DNA of 64,000 nucleotides from positions 186,001-250,000 of the forward strand of contig JAEHOE010000115.1 in assembly GCA_016858145.1 (NCBI GenBank), given 5' to 3'. Numbering within the stretch: position 1 is the stretch's first letter; every line of letters begins with the position of its first letter. Under the pieces are notes generated by a model, which was given only the letters and a program-made list of their open reading frames with translations, searched no databases and had not been told where the DNA came from. This DNA is from Edaphochlamys debaryana. Its lineage: Eukaryota > Chlorophyta > Chlorophyceae > Chlamydomonadales. Below, piece after piece: positions 22,719-34,700 of this stretch. A program made the translations under genes and the position numbers.

Positions 22719-25700
22719 AGCGTCATAACCGCGGGGGCCATGCTATGGGCGCGGGCGTGCATGGATAGATCACTTGCCCTGCTTTGGCTTGGGGAGGTTG
22801 GGGTCGTTCTAGGCAACGCGGGGGCGAGGGGGGCGTTGGGGTCCCGCGAGGGCGACTGCACGACGCGATGGTACGCAACGCTAGGGCTTTCCCCCACACG
22901 CCTGTCCACCGCCCTGCGATAGAACATGCCCCCACTTCCTTGACCGTCCTCATATCGCGTCTCTGTGGGTTCCCAAAATTGTCGACCTCGCCCTATCCGC
23001 CATCTCACTTTAGGCCCTGTGTTTGCATCAACTGGTGATATGCCTTGGTCTGTAGCTACTAGGCTCACGCATGGGCACTCACTTGCATGGCTCGCAAAAG
23101 CAGAAGAGGCTTCGCGCCATCGCGACGACACATACGTGCGACGCCTCTTTGGGTGCTGCCCATGATAGCTGAGCCACCGGGCTTCTGAAGTCATAGCTCG
23201 ACAATGGCGCTCGCGCTCGCCGCCCTGCCTTGATGGCCGCTCTCGCGGGCGCACCGAGGAGCACCGCGTGGCTGCCGCAAACATCAGCCTAGACATACCA
23301 TCATCGCATGGAGCGGGTTTGCTATCGCTGGCACGCGACGGCGCTTCTGGAGTTCTCCAGCGGCGTCCGACGAGGTCCGGGCGTGGGTGGCTAGGGCCCC
23401 CCAAAGCTGCCCCCTGGCCTTGCCGCTTTCGCGGGGGGTCTGCACTGAAGGTGGGCGCGCGATGAGAGGTAGGGGCACGCGCAGCGAAGGGGGTTCCGGA
23501 GCTTACCGGCGGGAGGCAACACACTGCAGACGGCTGCCGTGGTGGGGCCACACGCTGGGGTGCTCCAGCCCTGTGAGGAAGGAGGCTTGGGCCGCTGGTC
23601 CCACGCCCGGCTCATGGGCTGCAGTGTGTGCCCTCCTGCGCCCGGCCGCAGAGGTCGCTGGGCCTTGCCTGCATGCGGTGTGTGGGCGGTAGAGCGGGGA
23701 TCCCAAGCCGCTTCGAGCGCTATGGTACACTGCAGTTTGCGCAGGGTTTTCCACACACGGCGCCACGGCACTGCGACGGCGGTGTGCGCAGCGCGGGATG
23801 CTCGCAGCCGAGGGAGCTGGCGTCGCTGTCGGAGTGTGCGCCGCCAAGCCTCAGAGCGTGAGCTTGTCCGCCGGCAGCCCGGGGGCTGTTCATGCAGGGT
23901 CTTGCTATGGTGGCGCCTGGGTGCAGAACCATGCCAGGCCATGCGCTGATGCGCACGGCGTCTCTTGACGCCCCTGTGCCTCCGGACCGCTTCTTGTGTC
24001 GTACTCTGGGATGGCAGAGGGCGCCGAAGGCTGCCTTCACAGGCGATGCCGTGTACAGGGTGTGGATAGCGTGGGGCAGTGGCGGCCCGCTGGCCGGGCA
24101 CCCCTACAGTGGGCTAGGCGCGGCTTCGGTTTGCTGCCGTGTGTGCGCTGCCTCGGCAGAGGGGGCGGCCGCTTGGAACGGGGCGTTGTGATGCGGGGCG
24201 GTCCGGCTTCGCCTGTGCGGTGCTTCGCCTTCAAGTCCCCGCCTCGCCCCCTTCTTCGTCCGCGTGCGAGGGCCAGGCGCCCTGCATTGAGCGTCATAAC
24301 CGCGGGGGCCATGCTATGGGCGCGGGCGTGCATGGATAGATCACTTGCCCTGCTTTGGCTTGGGGAGGTTGGGGTCGTTCTAGGCAACGCGGGGGCGAGG
24401 GGGGCGTTGGGGTCCCGCGAGGGCGACTGCACGACGCGATGGTACGCAACGCTAGGGCTTTCCCCCACACGCCTGTCCACCGCCCTGCGATAGAACATGC
24501 CCCCACTTCCTTGACCGTCCTCATATCGCGTCTCTGTGGGTTCCCAAAATTGTCGACCTCGCCCTATCCGCCATCTCACTTTAGGCCCTGTGTTTGCATC
24601 AACTGGTGATATGCCTTGGTCTGTAGCTACTAGGCTCACGCATGGGCACTCACTTGCATGGCTCGCAAAAGCAGAAGAGGCTTCGCGCCATCGCGACGAC
24701 ACATACGTGCGACGCCTCTTTAGGTGCTGCCCATGATAGCTGAGCCACCGGGCTTCTGAAGTCATAGCTCGACAATGGCGCTCGCGCTCGCCGCACTGCC
24801 TTGATGGCCGCTCTCGCGGGCGCACCGAGGAGCACCGCGTGGCTGCCGCAAACATCAGCCTAGACATACCATCATCGCATGGAGCGGGTTTGCTATCGCT
24901 GGCACGCGACGGCGCTTCTGGAGTTCTCCAGCGGCGTCCGACGAGGTCCGGGCGTGGGTGGCTAGGGCCCCCCAAAGCTGCCCCCTGGCCTTGCCGCTTT
25001 CGCGGGGGGTCTGCACTGAAGGTGGGCGCGCGATGAGAGGTAGGGGCACGCGCAGCGAAGGGGGTTCCGGAGCTTACCGGCGGGAGGCAACACACTGCAG
25101 ACGGCTGCCGTGGTGGGGCCACACGCTGGGGTGCTCCAGCCCTGTGAGGAAGGAGGCTTGGGCCGCTGGTCCCACGCCCGGCTCAATGGGCTCCAGTGTG
25201 TGCCCTCCTGCGCCCGGCCGCAGAGGTCGCTGGGCCTTGCCTGCATGCGGTGTGTGGGCGGTAGAGCGGGGATCCCAAGCCGCTTCGAGCGCTATGGTAC
25301 ACTGCAGTTTGCGCAGGGTTTTCCACACACGGCGCCACGGCACTGCGACGGCGGTGTGCGCAGCGCGGGATGCTCGCAGCCGAGGGAGCTGGCGTCGCTG
25401 TCGGAGTGTGCGCCGCCAAGCCTCAGAGCGTGAGCTTGTCCGCCGGCAGCCCGGGGGCTGTTCATGCAGGGTCTTGCTATGGTGGCGCCTGGGTGCAGAA
25501 CCATGCCAGGCCATGCGCTGATGCGCACGGCGTCTCTTGACGCCCCTGTGCCTCCGGACCGCTTCTTGTGTCGTACTCTGGGATGGCAGAGGGCGCCGAA
25601 GGCTGCCTTCACAGGCGATGCCGTGTACAGGGTGTGGATAGCGTGGGGCAGTGGCGGCCCGCTGGCCGGGCACCCCTACAGTGGGCTAGGCGCGGCTTCG

Positions 25701-28700
25701 GTTTGCTGCCGTGTGTGCGCTGCCTCGGCAGAGGGGGCGGCCGCTTGGAACGGGGCGTTGTGATGCGGGGCGGTCCGGCTTCGCCTGTGCGGTGCTTCGC
25801 CTTCAAGTCCCCGCCTCGCCCCCTTCTTCGTCCGCGTGCGAGGGCCAGGCGCCCTGCATTGAGCGTCATAACCGCGGGGGCCATGCTATGGGCGCGGGCG
25901 TGCATGGATAGATCACTTGCCCTGCTTTGGCTTGGGGAGGTTGGGGTTGTTCTAGGCAACGCGGGGGCGAGGGGGGCGTTGGGGTCCCGCGAGGGCGACT
26001 GCACGACGCGATGGTACGCAACGCTAGGGCTTTCCCCCACACGCCTGTCCACCGCCCTGCGATAGAACATGCCCCCACTTCCTTGACCGTCCTCATATCG
26101 CGTCTCTGTGGGTTCCCAAAATTGTCGACCTCGCCCTATCCGCCATCTCACTTTAGGCCCGGTGTTTGCATCAACTGGTGATATGCCTTGGTCTGTAGCT
26201 ACTAGGCTCACGCATGGGCACTCACTTGCATGGCTCGCAAAAGCAGAAGAGGCTTCGCGCCATCGCGACGACACATACGTGCGACGCCTCTTTGGGTGCT
26301 GCCCATGATAGCTGAGCCACCGGGCTTCTGAAGTCATAGCTCGACAATGGCGCTCGCGCTCGCCGCCCTGCCTTGATGGCCGCTCTCGCGGGCGCACCGA
26401 GGAGCACCGCGTGGCTGCCGCAAACATCAGCCTAGACATACCATCATCGCATGGAGCGGGTTTGCTATCGCTGGCACGCGACGGCGCTTCTGGAGTTCTC
26501 CAGCGGCGTCCGACGAGGTCCGGGCGTGGGTGGCTAGGGCCCCCCAAAGCTGCCCCCTGGCCTTGCCGCTTTCGCGGGGGGTCTGCACTGAAGGTGGGCG
26601 CGCGATGAGAGGTAGGGGCACGCGCAGCGAAGGGGGTTCCGGAGCTTACCGGCGGGAGGCAACACACTGCAGACGGCTGCCGTGGTGGGGCCACACGCTG
26701 GGGTGCTCCAGCCCTGTGAGGAAGGAGGCTTGGGCCGCTGGTCCCACGCCCGGCTCAATGGGCTCCAGTGTGTGCCCTCCTGCGCCCGGCCGCAGAGGTC
26801 GCTGGGCCTTGCCTGCATGCGGTGTGTGGGCGGTAGAGCGGGGATCCCAAGCCGCTTCGAGCGCTATGGTACACTGCAGTTTGCGCAGGGTTTTCCACAC
26901 ACGGCGCCACGGCACTGCGACGGCGGTGTGCGCAGCGCGGGATGCTCGCAGCCGAGGGAGCTGGCGTCGCTGTCGGAGTGTGCGCCGCCAAGCCTCAGAG
27001 CGTGAGCTTGTCCGCCGGCAGCCCGGGGGCTGTTCATGCAGGGTCTTGCTATGGTGGCGCCTGGGTGCAGAACCATGCCAGGCCATGCGCTGATGCGCAC
27101 GGCGTCTCTTGACGCCCCTGTGCCTCCGGACCGCTTCTTGTGTCGTACTCTGGGATGGCAGAGGGCGCCGAAGGCTGCCTTCACAGGCGATGCCGTGTAC
27201 AGGGGTGTGGATAGCGTGGGGCAGTGGCGGCCCGCTGGCCTGGCACCCCTACAGTGGGCTAGGCGCGGCTTCGGTCTGCTGCCGTGTGTGCGCTGCCTCG
27301 GCAGAGGGGGCGGCCGCTTGGAACGGGGCGTTGTGATGCGGGGCGGTCCGGCTTCGCCTGTGCGGTGCTTCGCCTTCAAGTCCCCGCCTCGCCCCCTTCT
27401 TCGTCCGCGTGCGAGGGCCAGGCGCCCTGCATTGAGCGTCATAACCGCGGGGGCCATGCTATGGGCGCGGGCGTGCATGGATAGATCACTTGCCCTGCTT
27501 TGGCTTGGGGAGGTTGGGGTCGTTCTAGGCAACGCGGGGGCGAGGGGGGCGTTGGGGTCCCGCGAGGGCGACTGCACGACGCGATGGTACGCAACGCTAG
27601 GGCTTTCCCCCACACGCCTGTCCACCGCCCTGCGATAGAACATGCCCCCACTTCCTTGACCGTCCTCATATCGCGTCTCTGTGGGTTCCCAAATTGTCGA
27701 CCTCGCCCTATCCGCCATCTCACTTTAGGCCCGGTGTTTGCATCAACTGGTGATATGCCTTGGTCTGTAGCTACTAGGCTCACGCATGGGCACTCACTTG
27801 CACGGCTCGCAAAAGCAGAAGAGGCTTCGCGCCATCGCGACGACACATACGTGCGACGCCTCTTTGGGTGCTGCCCATGATAGCTGAGCCACCGGGCTTC
27901 TGAAGTCATAGCTCGACAATGGCGCTCGCGCTCGCCGCACTGCCTTGATGGCCGCTCTCGCGGGCGCACCGAGGAGCACCGCGTGGCTGCCGCAAACATC
28001 AGCCTAGACATACCATCATCGCATGGAGCGGGTTTGCTATCGCTGGCACGCGACGGCGCTTCTGGAGTTCTCCAGCGGCGTCCGACGAGGTCCGGGCGTG
28101 GGTGGCTAGGGCCCCCCAAAGCTGCCCCCTGGCCTTGCCGCTTTCGCGGGGGGTCTGCACTGAAGGTGGGCGCGCGATCGAGAGGTAGGGGTGCACGCGC
28201 AGCTAAGGGGGTTCCGGAGCTTAGCGGCGGGAGGCATCACGCTGCAGATGGCTGCGGGCGTGGCGGGGGCACACGCTGGGGTGCTCCAGCCCTGTGAGGA
28301 AGGAGGCTTGGGCCGCTGGTCCCACGCCCGGCTCAAGGGCTCCAGTGTGTGCCCTCCTGCGCCCGGCCACAGAGGTCGCTGGGCCTTGCCTGCATGCGGT
28401 GTGTGGGCGGTAGAGCGGGGATCCCAAGCCGCTTCGAGCGCTATGGTACACTGCAGTTTGCGCAGGGTTTTCCACACACGGGTCCACGGCACTGCGGCGG
28501 CGGTGTGCGCAGCGCGGGATGCTCGCAGCCGAGGGAGCTGACGTCGCTGTCGGAGTGTGCGCCGCCAAGCCTCAGAGCGTGAGCTTGTCCGCCGGCAGCC
28601 CGGGGGCTGTTCATGCAGGGTCTTGCTATGGTGGCCCCTGGGTGCAGAACCATGCCAGGCCATGCGCTGATGCGCACGGCGTCTCTTGACGCCCCTGTGC

Positions 28701-31700
28701 CTCCGGACCGCTTCTTGTGTCGTACTCTGGGATGGCAGAGGGCGCCGAAGGCTGCCTTCACAGGCGATGCCGTGTACAGGGGTGTGGATAGCGTGGGGCA
28801 GTGGCGGCCCGCTGGCCTGGCACCCCTACAGTGGGCTAGGCGCGGCTTCGGTCTGCTGCCGTGTGTGCGCTGCCTCGGCAGAGGGGGCGGCCGCTTGGAA
28901 CGGGGCGTTGTGATGCGGGGCGGTCCGGCTTCGCCTGTGCGGTGCTTCGCCTTCAAGTCCCCGCCTCGCCCCCTTCTTCGTCCGCGTGCGAGGGCCAGGC
29001 GCCCTGCATTGAGCGTCATAACCGCGGGGGCCATGCTATGGGCGCGGGCGTGCATGGATAGATCACTTGCCCTGCTTTGGCTTGGGGAGGTTGGGGTCGT
29101 TCTAGGCAACGCGGGGGCGAGGGGGGTGTTGGGTCCCGCGAGGGCGACTGCACGACGCGATGGTACGCAACGCTAGGGCTTTTCCCCACACGCCTGTCCA
29201 CCGCACTGCGATAGAACATGCCCCCACTTCCTTGACCGTCCTCATATCGCGTCTCTGTGGGTTCCCACGATTGTCGACCTCGCCCTATCCGCCATCTCAC
29301 TTTAGGCCCGGTGTTTGCATCAACTGGTGATATGCCTTGGTCTGTAGCTACTAGGCTCACGCATGGGCACTCACTTGCATGGCTCGCAAAAGCAAAAGAG
29401 GCTTCGCGCCATCGCGACGACACATACGTGCGACGCCTCTTTGGGTGCTGCCCATGATAGCTGAGCCACCGGGCTTCTGAAGTCATAGCTCGACAATGGC
29501 GCTCGCGCTCGCCGCACTGCCTTGATGGCCGCTCTCGCGGGCGCACCGAGGAGCACCGCGTGGCTGCCGCAAACATCAGCCTAGACATACCATCATCGCC
29601 TGGAGCGGGTTTGCTATCGCTGGCACGCGACGGCGCTTCTGGAGTTCTCCAGCGGCGTCCGACGAGGTCCGGGCGTGGGTGGCTAGGGCCCCCCAAAGCT
29701 GCCCCCTGGCCTTGCCGCTTTCGCGGGGGGTCTGCACTGAAGGTGGGCGCGCGTCGAGAGGTAGGGGTGCGCACAGCTAAGGGGGTTCCGGGGCTTACCG
29801 GCGGGAGGCAACACGCTGCAGACGGCTGCCGTGGTGGGGCCACACGCTGGGGTGCTCCAGCCCTGTGAGGAAGGAGGCTTGGGCCGCTGGTCCCACGCCC
29901 GGCTCAAGGCTCCAGTGTGTGCCCTCCTGCGCCCGGCCGCAGAGGTCGCTGGGCCTTGCCTGCATGCGGTGTGTGGGCGGTAGAGCGGGGATCCCAAGCC
30001 GCTTCGAGCGCTATGGTACACTGCAGTTTGCGCAGGGTTTTCCACACACGGGTCCACGGCACTGCGGCGGCGGTGTGCGCAGCGCGGGATGCTCGCAGCC
30101 GAGGGAGCTGGCGTCGCTGTCGGAGTGTGCGCCGCCAAGCCTCAGAGCGTGAGCTTGTCCGCCGGCAGCCCGGGGGCTGTTCATGCAGGGTCTTGCTATG
30201 GTGGCGCCTGGGTGCAGAACCATGCCAGGCCATGCGCTGATGCGCACGGCGTCTCTTGACGCCCCTGTGCCTCCGGACCGCTTCTTGTGTCGTACTCTGG
30301 GATGGCAGAGGGCGCCGAAGGCTGCCTTCACAGGCGATGCCGTGTACAGGGGTGTGGATAGCGTGGGGCAGTGGCGGCCCGCTGGCCTGGCACCCCTACA
30401 GTGGGCTAGGCGCGGCTTCGGTCTGCTGCCGTGTGTGCGCTGCCTCGGCAGAGGGGGCGGCCGCTTGGATCGTGGCGTTGTGATGCGGGGCGGTCCGGCT
30501 TCGCCTGTGCGGTGCTTCGCCTTCAAGTCCCCGCCTCGCCCCCTTCTTCGTCCGCGTGCGAGGGCCAGGCGCCCTGCATTGAGCGTCATAACCGCGGGGG
30601 CCATGCTATGGGCGCGGGCGTGCATGGATAGATCACTTGCCCTGCTTTGGCTTGGGGAGGTTGGGGTCGTTCTAGGCAACGCGGGGGCGAGGGGGGCGTT
30701 GGGTCCCGCGAGGGCGACTGCACGACGCGATGGTACGCAACGCTAGGGCTTTCCCCCACACGCCTGTCCACCGCACTGTGATAGAACATGCCCCCACTTC
30801 CTTGACCGTCCTCATATCGCGTCTCTGTGGGTTCCCAAGATTGTCGACCTCGCCCTATCCGCCATCTCACTTTAGGCCCGGTGTTTGCATCAACTGGTGA
30901 TATGCCTTGGTCTGTAGCTACTAGGCTCACGCATGGGCACTCACTTGCATGGCTCGCAAAAGCAGAAGAGGCTTCGCGCCATCGCGACGACACATACGTG
31001 CGACGCCTCTTTGGGTGCTGCCCATGATAGCTGAGCCACCGGGCTTCTGAAGTCATAGCTCGACAATGGCGCTCGCGCTTGCCGCACTGCCTTGATGGCC
31101 GCTCTCGCGGGCGCACCGAGGAGCACCGCGTGGCTGCCGCAAACATCAGCCTAGACATACCATCATCGCCTGGAGCGGGTTTGCTATCGCTGGCACGCGA
31201 CGGCGCTTCTGGAGTTCTCCAGCGGCGTCCGACGAGGTCCGGGCGTGGGTGGCTAGGGCCCCCCAAAGCTGCCCCCTGGCCTTGCCGCTTTCGCGGGGGG
31301 TCTGCACTGAAGGTGGGCGCGCGTCGAGAGGTAGGGGTGCGCACAGCTAAGGGGGTTCCGGGGCTTACCGGCGGGAGGCAACACGCTGCAGACGGCTGCC
31401 GTGGTGGGGCCACACGCTGGGGTGCTCCAGCCCTGTGAGGAAGGAGGCTTGGGCCGCTGGTCCCACGCCCGGCTCAAGGACTCCAGTGTGTGCCCTCCTG
31501 CGCCCGGCCGCAGAGGTCGCTGGGCCTTGCCTGCATGCGGTGTGTGGGCGGTAGAGCGGGGATCCCAAGCCGCTTCGAGCGCTATGGTACACTGCAGTTT
31601 GCGCAGGGTTTTCCACACACGGGTCCACGGTACTGCGGCGGCGGTGTGCGCAGCGCGGGATGCTCGCAGCCGAGGGAGCTGGCGTCGCTGTCGGAGTGTG

Positions 31701-34700
31701 CGCCGCCAAGCCTCAGAGCGTGAGCTTGTCCGCCGGCAGCCCGGGGGCTGTTCATGCAGGGTCTTGCTATGGTGGCGCCTGGGTGCAGAACCATGCCAGG
31801 CCATGCGCTGATGCGCACGGCGTCTCTTGACGCCCCTGTGCCTCCGGACCGCTTCTTGTGTCGTACTCTGGGATGGCAGAGGGCGCCGAAGGCTGCCTTC
31901 ACAGGCGATGCCGTGTACAGGGGTGTGGATAGCGTGGGGCAGTGGCGGCCCGCTGGCCTGGCACCCCTACAGTGGGCTAGGCGCGGCTTCGGTCTGCTGC
32001 CGTGTGTGCGCTGCCTCGGCAGAGGGGGCGGCCGCTTGGAATCGTGGCGTTGTGATGCGGGGCGGTCCGGCTTCGCCTGTGCGGTGCTTCGCCTTCAAGT
32101 CCCCGCCTCGCCCCCTTCTTCGTCCGCGTGCGAGGGCCAGGCGCCCTGCATTGAGCGTCATAACCGCGGGGGCCATGCTATGGGCGCGGGCGTGCATGGA
32201 TAGATCACTTGCCCTGCTTTGGCTTGGGGAGGTTGGGGTCGTTCTAGGCAACGCGGGGGCGAGGGGGGCGTTGGGTCCCGCGAGGGCGACTGCACGACGC
32301 GATGGTACGCAACGCTAGGGCTTTCCCCCACACGCCTGTCCACCGCACTGTGATAGAACATGCCCCCACTTCCTTGACCGTCCTCATATCGCGTCTCTGT
32401 GGGTTCCCAAGATTGTCGACCTCGCCCTATCCGCCATCTCACTTTAGGCCCGGTGTTTGCATCAACTGGTGATATGCCTTGGTCTGTAGCTACTAGGCTC
32501 ACGCATGGGCACTCACTTGCATGGCTCGCAAAAGCAGAAGAGGCTTCGCGCCATCGCGACGACACATACGTGCGACGCCTCTTTGGGTGCTGCCCATGAT
32601 AGCTGAGCCACCGGGCTTCTGAAGTCATAGCTCGACAATGGCGCTCGCGCTTGCCGCACTGCCTTGATGGCCGCTCTCGCGGGCGCACCGAGGAGCACCG
32701 CGTGGCTGCCGCAAACATCAGCCTAGACATACCATCATCGCCTGGAGCGGGTTTGCTATCGCTGGCACGCGACGGCGCTTCTGGAGTTCTCCAGCGGCGT
32801 CCGACGAGGTCCGGGCGTGGGTGGCTAGGGCCCCCCAAAGCTGCCCCCTGGCCTTGCCGCTTTCGCGGGGGGTCTGCACTGAAGGTGGGCGCGCGTCGAG
32901 AGGTAGGGGTGCGCACAGCTAAGGGGGTTCCGGGGCTTACCGGCGGGAGGCAACACGCTGCAGACGGCTGCCGTGGTGGGGCCACACGCTGGGGTGCTCC
33001 AGCCCTGTGAGGAAGGAGGCTTGGGCCGCTGGTCCCACGCCCGGCTCAAAGCTCCAGTGTGTGCCCTCCTGCGCCCGGCCGCAGAGGTCGCTGGGCCTTG
33101 CCTGCATGCGGTGTGTGGGCGGTAGAGCGGGGATCCCAAGCCGCTTCGAGCGCTATGGTACACTGCAGTTTGCGCAGGGTTTTCCACACACGGGTCCACG
33201 GCACTGCGGCGGCGGTGTGCGCAGCGCGGGATGCTCGCAGCCGAGGGAGCTGGCGTCGCTGTCGGAGTGTGCGCCGCCAAGCCTCAGAGCGTGAGCTTGT
33301 CCGCCGGCAGCCCGGGGGCTGTTCATGCAGGGTCTTGCTATGGTGGCGCCTGGGTGCAGAACCATGCCAGGCCATGCGCTGATGCGCACGGCGTCTCTTG
33401 ACGCCCCTGTGCCTCCGGACCGCTTCTTGTGTCGTACTCTGGGATGGCAGAGGGCGCCGAAGGCTGCCTTCACAGGCGATGCCGTGTACAGGGGTGTGGA
33501 TAGCGTGGGGCAGTGGCGGCCCGCTGGCCTGGCACCCCTACAGTGGGCTAGGCGCGGCTTCGGTCTGCTGCCGTGTGTGCGCTGCCTCGGCAGAGGGGGC
33601 GGCCGCTTGGATCGTGGCGTTGTGATGCGGGGCGGTCCGGCTTCGCCTGTGCGGTGCTTCGCCTTCAAGTCCCCGCCTCGCCCCCTTCTTCGTCCGCGTG
33701 CGAGGGCCAGGCGCCCTGCATTGAGCGTCATAACCGCGGGGGCCATGCTATGGGCGCGGGCGTGCATGGATAGATCACTTGCCCTGCTTTGGCTTGGGGA
33801 GGTTGGGGTCGTTCTAGGCAACGCGGGGGCGAGGGGGGCGTTGGGTCCCGCGAGGGCGACTGCACGACGCGATGGTACGCAACGCTAGGGCTTTCCCCCA
33901 CACGCCTGTCCACCGCACTGTGATAGAACATGCCCCCACTTCCTTGACCGTCCTCATATCGCGTCTCTGTGGGTTCCCAAGATTGTCGACCTCGCCCTAT
34001 CCGCCATCTCACTTTAGGCCCGGTGTTTGCATCAACTGGTGATATGCCTTGGTCTGTAGCTACTAGGCTCACGCATGGGCACTCACTTGCATGGCTCGCA
34101 AAAGCAGAAGAGGCTTCGCGCCATCGCGACGACACATACGTGCGACGCCTCTTTGGGTGCTGCCCATGATAGCTGAGCCACCGGGCTTCTGAAGTCATAG
34201 CTCGACAATGGCGCTCGCGCTTGCCGCACTGCCTTGATGGCCGCTCTCGCGGGCGCACCGAGGAGCACCGCGTGGCTGCCGCAAACATCAGCCTAGACAT
34301 ACCATCATCGCCTGGAGCGGGTTTGCTATCGCTGGCACGCGACGGCGCTTCTGGAGTTCTCCAGCGGCGTCCGACGAGGTCCGGGCGTGGGTGGCTAGGG
34401 CCCCCCAAAGCTGCCCCCTGGCCTTGCCGCTTTCGCGGGGGGTCTGCACTGAAGGTGGGCGCGCGTCGAGAGGTAGGGGTGCGCACAGCTAAGGGGGTTC
34501 CGGGGCTTACCGGCGGGAGGCAACACGCTGCAGACGGCTGCCGTGGTGGGGCCACACGCTGGGGTGCTCCAGCCCTGTGAGGAAGGAGGCTTGGGCCGCT
34601 GGTCCCACGCCCGGCTCAAAGCTCCAGTGTGTGCCCTCCTGCGCCCGGCCGCAGAGGTCGCTGGGCCTTGCCTGCATGCGGTGTGTGGGCGGTAGAGCGG

